IMG/VR virus record: IMGVR_UViG_3300020469_000116
Span: 1 to 36,548 of that record
Origin: a virus
Reading direction: 5' to 3' (one strand)
Length of the DNA stretch: 36,548 nt
Shown in pieces: positions 32,980 to 36,548 of this stretch. Position numbers and translations under genes: made by a program. The first letter of the stretch is position 1; every line of letters begins with the position of its first letter. The notes below the pieces were generated by a model. That model was not told where the DNA came from and made no database searches. It saw nothing but the letters and a program-made list of their open reading frames with translations.

Positions 32980-33696
32980 CTAGTTGAAAAAAGCTGCTAG
33001 TCCCTCCAGTTTAACCGTATTTTCTACTTTAGTTTTAGGATTAGTAACAGTAAACTCGTGGGTAAGTTTAGGCATAGTAGTAAAGAACTTCTCCAACTCT
33101 TTAAACTGTTTAGATCCTAAACCTTCCAGAAACTCAACCATTTCTTTCTTAGTAAAATCTGCTGTAGCCCATGTCTCTTCTTCACTAAAGATCATATCAA
33201 CACAACCAGCAATCATATCAATAGACTGTTCAAACCCAACACCTTCTACAGCAAAGTTTTCTTTGATGAACTGGTCAAGTGAGGGATACTTCATCCTCAT
33301 AGTCAAATTATCATCCAATTTAATATCCTTATTATGATCTGGATCAAATGTAACTTGGATCGCATCCAAATCTACAGTAATTGGAACTTGGGTTTCCCCA
33401 TCATCATTACAAGTCACTAATACTTCTACTGATTCACCTACAGATTTACCCCTAACATTAAGGAATAGATATTCAATATCAAATGTAGATAACTTATCAA
33501 TCTTGATCCCTCTAGTAAGGATACAATTTCCTAGAACCTGTTTAACTGCTCTAGCAATATCTTTTATATCATTACTTTCCATAGCAATGACAAGAATCTT
33601 TTCTTCCTTAACCAAAAATGGTCTATATCTAATCTTTTTGTCAGATGAAGGAATCACCAACTCATAGGTCGGTGCATTAATCTTAGGTAGTGGCAT
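32980..33696 (-). CDS. 26: baseplate hub/tail assembly protein gp26
   Basis: 238 aa of the T4 gp26 (T4-type baseplate) family. The opening PTYELVIPSSDKKIRYRPFL, VKEEKILVIA and CILTRGIKIDKLSTFDIEYL, FLNVRGKSVGE is the conserved part; the end is EFLEGLGSKQFKELEKFF followed by a beta hairpin. In T4, gp26 is needed for the baseplate hub, and comparative work treats such proteins as tail assembly chaperone equivalents. It begins 14 bases inside the heme oxygenase gene's end. The terminal codons GCT TTT TTC AAC TAG contain a -1 slippery heptamer. Confidence 0.85.
   Translation of the reverse strand: MPLPKINAPTYELVIPSSDKKIRYRPFLVKEEKILVIAMESNDIKDIARAVKQVLGNCILTRGIKIDKLSTFDIEYLFLNVRGKSVGESVEVLVTCNDDGETQVPITVDLDAIQVTFDPDHNKDIKLDDNLTMRMKYPSLDQFIKENFAVEGVGFEQSIDMIAGCVDMIFSEEETWATADFTKKEMVEFLEGLGSKQFKELEKFFTTMPKLTHEFTVTNPKTKVENTVKLEGLAAFFN
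32986..32992 (-). promoter_or_regulatory. candidate -1 ribosomal frameshift site T TTT TTC
   Basis: On the coding strand, GC-T TTT TTC-AAC-TAG ends gp26; T TTT TTC fits X XXY YYZ in the zero frame. A -1 slip continues CAA CTA GCG ATG TTG CAT, joining gp26 to the 56-aa ORF. The site lies 3 bases before the stop codon, a position known to raise slippage. No downstream pseudoknot was worked out. Confidence 0.55.
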
Positions 33697-34369
33697 CAGT
33701 TTTTCCTTTAATTACTCCACATATGTAAGCCAATGTGGATTTGAGTGCATTGCCGTCCAACTCTTCAAACATAAACATATTCAAACGAAATGCATAGTTT
33801 GCCTCAGAGACAATAGCAGAGAGCTGTGATTCTGTCACAGGCAGTGTATTTAGTGTGGCACGATAGTTATTTTTAAACTCCTTCTTATTCTCTATTAAAG
33901 GGAACTCATAAAAGTCTAAACCACCATCATTTAATTTAAGAGCGTTCTTAGCAATATTTCTAAGGATCTGACCCCCAGAGAGATCACCCAAATATCTAGT
34001 ATAATGATGACCCACAAGAAGTTCAGTCTCGTCATGTGCCACTTCACGAATACGATTTACATACTGCTGACATGCTTCAGTAGGGTAAATTGTCTTGTCC
34101 CAACCCTCTCCATAAAAATACTCACAGTCTTTTGCTAAACTACGATGTCTATAAAGTTCCTTCATGTTCAATGGTCCCACAACAGGATCATCTTTTAATC
34201 GAAGCACTTCTACCTCCATCGCTTGATAGATGAAATAGTAGTTAGCAACAAGTTGTCTATATTTTTCTTTGTTTACCACTCCACGCAGGAACGATGAAAC
34301 AAATTTCGTATTCTCTGCAGCAGAGTGTGATTGTTTAGTTCCTTCTTTTAATTCTTTTGCTAATCCCAT
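33683..34369 (-). CDS. ho1: heme oxygenase
   Basis: 228 aa from ATG 34369; a TTG at 34375 is the only upstream alternative. Heme oxygenase opens heme with reduced ferredoxin and oxygen to biliverdin IXa, CO and iron, feeding bilin synthesis for phycobilisomes or phytochromes. The proximal heme ligand His is H15 (GTKQSHSAAENTKFV), and the distal helix motif GHHYTRYLGDLSGGQILRNI is complete, including the flexible GDLSGGQ. Length equals cyanobacterial HO1. The gene is a known cyanophage auxiliary metabolic gene (often with pcyA or pebS, neither of which is seen here). It lies between tail genes and has a TATAAATC box 15 bases upstream, suggesting its own transcription start. Confidence 0.95.
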   Translation of the reverse strand: MGLAKELKEGTKQSHSAAENTKFVSSFLRGVVNKEKYRQLVANYYFIYQAMEVEVLRLKDDPVVGPLNMKELYRHRSLAKDCEYFYGEGWDKTIYPTEACQQYVNRIREVAHDETELLVGHHYTRYLGDLSGGQILRNIAKNALKLNDGGLDFYEFPLIENKKEFKNNYRATLNTLPVTESQLSAIVSEANYAFRLNMFMFEELDGNALKSTLAYICGVIKGKTDATT

Positions 34370-34384
34370 ATACAAATATTCATT

Positions 34385-34392
34385 GATTTATA
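34385..34392 (-). promoter_or_regulatory. possible late promoter TATAAATC before heme oxygenase
   Basis: One mismatch from T4's TATAAATA, 15 bases before the heme oxygenase ATG in the 36-base gap 34370-34405. No ribosome binding site is recognisable between them. Placement supports separate expression of this metabolic gene inside the tail cluster. Confidence 0.4.
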
Positions 34393-34405
34393 TATCATAG
34401 CACAC

Positions 34406-35260
34406 TTAAGCTATATTTGCACTCGATCCACTTAAATCATTAGCACCTATATCTAAATTATTATTAGAAGATTCTGTTGTACTACCATCATCTGTACTAA
34501 CTTGTTCTGTATCAGATTCATAAGTTACATTATCACTTTGCTGACTAGGAGATTGTTTTACTTGGTTACCAATAGCAGAAGGTGTTGGTACACCGTTATT
34601 GGGGAAGTAAGTTCTCTTATCAACAGAAGTAATAGGACCAAAGAAATATCTATCATAAGTAAATGTCACCTGACATTCAAGAACTTGGTTGCCATCATAA
34701 GAAACAGGCATTGCTGATATTGCAGTTGGAAATGCATTGAGGAAAGTATACTCAACATTTCTAAAATGATCTTTATTAAATTTCTGTATTCTTATAGTAT
34801 CAACTTTATATTCTGTAGGCCATTGCATACGATGGTAGTATGCTCTATGTGTTGTATCTGCCCTATCATTACTATCACCATAGTGTGATCCAGAAGCTAT
34901 AAATTCATGCCATAACTCAAAGAATTCTAATGTTCTATAATCACTATCAACATAGAATGTAAAAGTAGAATCAGTATATACTCTTGTATGTGCAAACTTT
35001 TCAACTATACCCATTCTATTACCTTCAATCTGTGCTGTAGCAAAAGAAGTTGCAGGTAATTCGGCACTATTACATAACAATCCAAGATCTCTACTAATAA
35101 AGAAGTTACTCACTCTCGGATTCTTTTGACTTATATAACCCCTAAGTTCTTGCAGAGAAGCAAATCCATTAAAAAATACCTCATAATGGTTTGTAGTAGC
35201 AACCTTTTGGAATAGACTACGGATTTGTTCAGTTTTCTTTGCTCTAGGATAGACTGGCAC
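34406..35260 (-). CDS. tail-tube-family protein, gp54-like baseplate/tube initiator
   Basis: 284 aa from GTG 35260 with AAGG eight bases upstream. Core: SRDLGLLCNSAELPATSFAT, MGIVEKFAHTRVYTDSTFTF then YVDSDYRTLEFFELWHEFIA, and a final strand pair (FPTAISAMPVSYDGNQVLEC, QVTFTYDRYFF). T4 gp54 and gp19 share a P-x-xxSYDGxxxxxFDVTFxYR-type last strand and the DSxYRxMxxWxxxV helix, so this belongs to the tail-tube/tube-initiator fold. The C-terminal 60 residues are Ser/Thr/Asn-rich and probably disordered. gp54 is preferred over gp19 because of length and the baseplate context. It is divergent from gp4 across 30 bases. Confidence 0.6.
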   Translation of the reverse strand: MPVYPRAKKTEQIRSLFQKVATTNHYEVFFNGFASLQELRGYISQKNPRVSNFFISRDLGLLCNSAELPATSFATAQIEGNRMGIVEKFAHTRVYTDSTFTFYVDSDYRTLEFFELWHEFIASGSHYGDSNDRADTTHRAYYHRMQWPTEYKVDTIRIQKFNKDHFRNVEYTFLNAFPTAISAMPVSYDGNQVLECQVTFTYDRYFFGPITSVDKRTYFPNNGVPTPSAIGNQVKQSPSQQSDNVTYESDTEQVSTDDGSTTESSNNNLDIGANDLSGSSANIA

Positions 35261-35268
35261 AATAAATA
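35261..35268 (+). promoter_or_regulatory. late-promoter-like AATAAATA box before gp4
   Basis: AATAAATA on the plus strand, 22 bases before the gp4 ATG, in the 30-base divergent gap. Matches NATAAATA. The spacing to the start codon is the same as at the gp48-like and halogenase-like genes (20-22 bases). Confidence 0.45.
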
Positions 35269-35276
35269 CCTTAAGG
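35269..35276 (+). promoter_or_regulatory. palindromic CCTTAAGG, ribosome binding site on both strands
   Basis: The 8-base palindrome gives AAGG eight bases before the leftward GTG (35260) and AAGGGA twelve bases before the rightward gp4 ATG (35291). It explains how both divergent genes can have a binding site in a 30-base gap. The rightward spacing is longer than ideal. Confidence 0.4.
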
Positions 35277-35290
35277 GATCTTTACGACAT

Positions 35291-35725
35291 ATGGCTCGTT
35301 CAGGAAAGTATAAACCTTCTAATATTAAAAAGTATAGAGGGGATTATCGTAACATTATTTATCGTAGTTCTTGGGAAAAAGTCTTTATGGCTTATTGCGA
35401 TAAGAATAATAACATTATAGAATGGGGAAGTGAGGAGGTAATAATACCATATAGATCACCACTTGACAATAGATTGCATAGATATTTTCCTGACTTTTAT
35501 GTTAAGGTAAAAGATAAATCAGGAGTACCTAAGAAGTATATTATTGAAGTTAAACCCAAAAGACAATGTATTGCACCAAAAGTTCAGAAGACTAAAAATA
35601 AAAAATATATAAGAGAAGTAATGGAATATGCTAAGAACCAAGCAAAATGGGATGCAGCAGAAGACTGGTGTGCTGATAGAAGAATGGAATTTAAAGTACT
35701 GACGGAGGATGACTTAGGTGTCTAG
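35291..35725 (+). CDS. 4: head completion protein gp4
   Basis: 144 aa beginning MARSGKYKPSNIKKYRGDYR; an open frame continues 22 codons upstream but without conserved sequence. The gp4 family of T4-like phages closes the filled head before tail joining. Diagnostic segments: IIYRSSWEKVFMAYCDKNNN, IIEWGSEEVIIPYRSPLDNR and HRYFPDFYVK, YIIEVKPK. E...PDFY...EVK is a PD-(D/E)XK nuclease arrangement, which fits the view that gp4 trims DNA ends. Length matches T4 gp4 (150). Overlaps the next gene by eight bases. Confidence 0.9.
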   Translation: MARSGKYKPSNIKKYRGDYRNIIYRSSWEKVFMAYCDKNNNIIEWGSEEVIIPYRSPLDNRLHRYFPDFYVKVKDKSGVPKKYIIEVKPKRQCIAPKVQKTKNKKYIREVMEYAKNQAKWDAAEDWCADRRMEFKVLTEDDLGV

Positions 35726-36068
35726 ACTACAACCAATTGTAGATAATTTTGTTGGGACAGAAGATCCTGAAGATACGATGCTGGAAGTTTTAGATGCTTT
35801 ACAAGATAGTAAAGTTATCTTACCAGAAGAAGGTGGGTTCTATACTTTCGTATATCTACCAAAGACTCCTAATATAGAATATGATGAGTTTCCTTTGATA
35901 GCATGTATGGAGTTAAAACAATGGGGATTTAGAGGATTTAATTATCATTGGAATAAAATGAGAAATTATACATGGGCTGAACTGGTAGGAGAATTTCATG
36001 AATTATCAGTTGCTGAACTAGAACATGCTAGATCACTGTCATATGCTAAATTCAAGCTAAATATATAA
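35718..36068 (+). CDS. conserved small protein following gp4, 116 aa
   Basis: GTG start with a strong ACGGAGG nine bases upstream. Product is acidic at the N-terminus (PIVDNFVGTEDPEDTMLEVL), then an aromatic conserved-looking core (GGFYTFVYLPKTPNIEYDEF, PLIACMELKQWGFRGFNYHW, NKMRNYTWAELVGEF). In T4 the gene after 4 is the baseplate wedge gene 53, but length (196 in T4) and sequence do not let me equate them. Stops in the same frame as the gp48-like gene that follows. Confidence 0.8.
   Translation: MSRLQPIVDNFVGTEDPEDTMLEVLDALQDSKVILPEEGGFYTFVYLPKTPNIEYDEFPLIACMELKQWGFRGFNYHWNKMRNYTWAELVGEFHELSVAELEHARSLSYAKFKLNI
36057..36063 (+). promoter_or_regulatory. late-promoter-like CTAAATA box before gp48-like gene
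   Basis: CTAAATA on the plus strand, overlapping the last codons of the 116-aa gene and 20 bases before the GTG of the gp48-like gene. A second AT-rich element (GTATAAAATA) lies between them. Confidence 0.45.
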
Positions 36069-36083
36069 AAAGCGTATAAAATA

Positions 36084-36548
36084 GTGTCAAGAGTTACCAG
36101 TTTTGGAGATAAACTACTAAGATATCCAACGGATATGATAGATCAGCATACTGATTATTTTCAGATTGAAGTTTTGTCTTTGAAAGATGTGAGTGGTACT
36201 GGTGGAATGTCTGATTTGATGGGAACAACAGAATTCGTAGGATTTGAACAAGGAAAAGGACCAGTATCCGACCCAAAGGAGGCATATAAAGGCATATACA
36301 AAACAACAGGTGGTGGTGGACTAAAAGGTTTAACTAAGCAAGCTAGTGATAAGTATCAAAATGCTCCAACATCACATGTTATTATTCTACCCGTACCATC
36401 AAGTATAAAAGATCAGAACGGAGCTAGTTGGGGTGAAAGTAAATTGAATGATTTTGCTGCTTGGGGTCTTAGTAAAATTGGGGAAGCAATGAGTTCAAAC
36501 ACTGCTATGGATCTTTTAAAATCTCCTATAGAAATAGGAAAAGATCTT
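36084..36548 (+). CDS. 48: baseplate tail-tube cap gp48-like, 3' end outside window
   Basis: An open frame from GTG 36084 to the window end (155 codons, no stop): SRVTSFGDKLLRYPTDMIDQ, HTDYFQIEVLSLKDVSGTGG, ..., APTSHVIILPVPSSIKDQNG, ASWGESKLNDFAAW. The YPxDxIxxxTDYFQIEV and ILPxPxxIxDxNxxxWG segments are what I expect in cyanophage gp48 N-termini. gp48 caps the baseplate hub and starts tube polymerisation with gp54. No Shine-Dalgarno is visible, and no ATG occurs before codon 18, so GTG is the best start. Incomplete sequence limits certainty. Confidence 0.65.
   Translation, partial: MSRVTSFGDKLLRYPTDMIDQHTDYFQIEVLSLKDVSGTGGMSDLMGTTEFVGFEQGKGPVSDPKEAYKGIYKTTGGGGLKGLTKQASDKYQNAPTSHVIILPVPSSIKDQNGASWGESKLNDFAAWGLSKIGEAMSSNTAMDLLKSPIEIGKDL

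Noticed and set aside
36094-36306. 70-codon minus-strand frame at the right end
   Set aside because: Lies antisense to the gp48-like open frame, which continues uninterrupted to the window end.
1-36548. tRNA genes, CRISPR arrays, insertion sequences, attachment sites
   Set aside because: I looked for cloverleaf ends with CCA-like arms, regular spaced repeats, and transposase or integrase motifs and found none that hold up by eye.

Overview
The window is a piece of a lytic T4-like cyanophage (a contractile-tailed phage of marine Synechococcus or Prochlorococcus). Visible support: tightly packed AT-rich genes with ATGA/TAATG junctions, a phage heme oxygenase, T4-type tail and head-completion genes (gp4, gp5, gp26, gp27-like, gp48-like, a tail-tube-family protein), very large fibre genes, and CTAAATA/NATAAATA late-promoter-like boxes at several gene starts. 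I see no tRNA, CRISPR array, insertion sequence or integrase, and no intergenic stretch longer than about 70 bases.

Layout. 24-1862 (minus): small unknown genes and a possible PD-(D/E)XK nuclease-like protein. 1880-7413 (minus): a tailoring-enzyme block with a flavin-dependent tryptophan-halogenase-family enzyme, a degenerate halogenase-like partner, two 2-oxoglutarate/Fe(II) oxygenases, and a conserved phage protein that carries what look like the nucleotidyl-transfer motifs of DNA/RNA ligases. 7417-17362 (minus): three large fibre/adhesin genes, namely a glycine-rich collagen-like protein, a 907-aa beta-repeat fibre protein, and a 1754-aa fibre protein ending in an S74 intramolecular chaperone. 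17403-18843 (plus): a three-gene mini-operon whose last gene runs tail-to-tail, by 191 bp, into a minus-strand gene. 18653-20610 (minus): three genes with Sec-type signal peptides. 20655-23219 (minus): a chain of overlapping genes including a 2OG oxygenase, a nitrilase-superfamily amidohydrolase and two tiny ORFs (40 and 42 aa). 23243-35260 (minus): the tail/baseplate module: a fibre-like protein, a beta-helix protein, gp5 (OB fold, no recognisable lysozyme), a His-rich protein, a gp27-like hub, two related tape-measure-like proteins (one with an M15 peptidase domain), a small ORF, gp26, heme oxygenase, and a tail-tube-family protein. 35291-36548 (plus): gp4 head completion, a small conserved protein, and the start of a gp48-like gene that leaves the window.

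How it fits together. Most genes build the baseplate, tail and fibres, and are probably late-expressed. Embedded among them are auxiliary metabolic genes (heme oxygenase, halogenase pair, oxygenases, nitrilase) whose substrates cannot be read from sequence. The strongest new-looking signals are: (1) a canonical T TTT TTC slippery heptamer at the end of gp26, placed so that a -1 frameshift would fuse gp26 to the following 56-aa ORF just before a tape-measure-like gene, as in lambda G/GT; (2) ligase-like KxDG/EGYVV/K motifs in an uncharacterised protein; (3) the halogenase/pseudo-halogenase pair; (4) two paralogous tape-measure-like proteins, one with a murein peptidase domain; (5) a 191-bp convergent antisense coding overlap.
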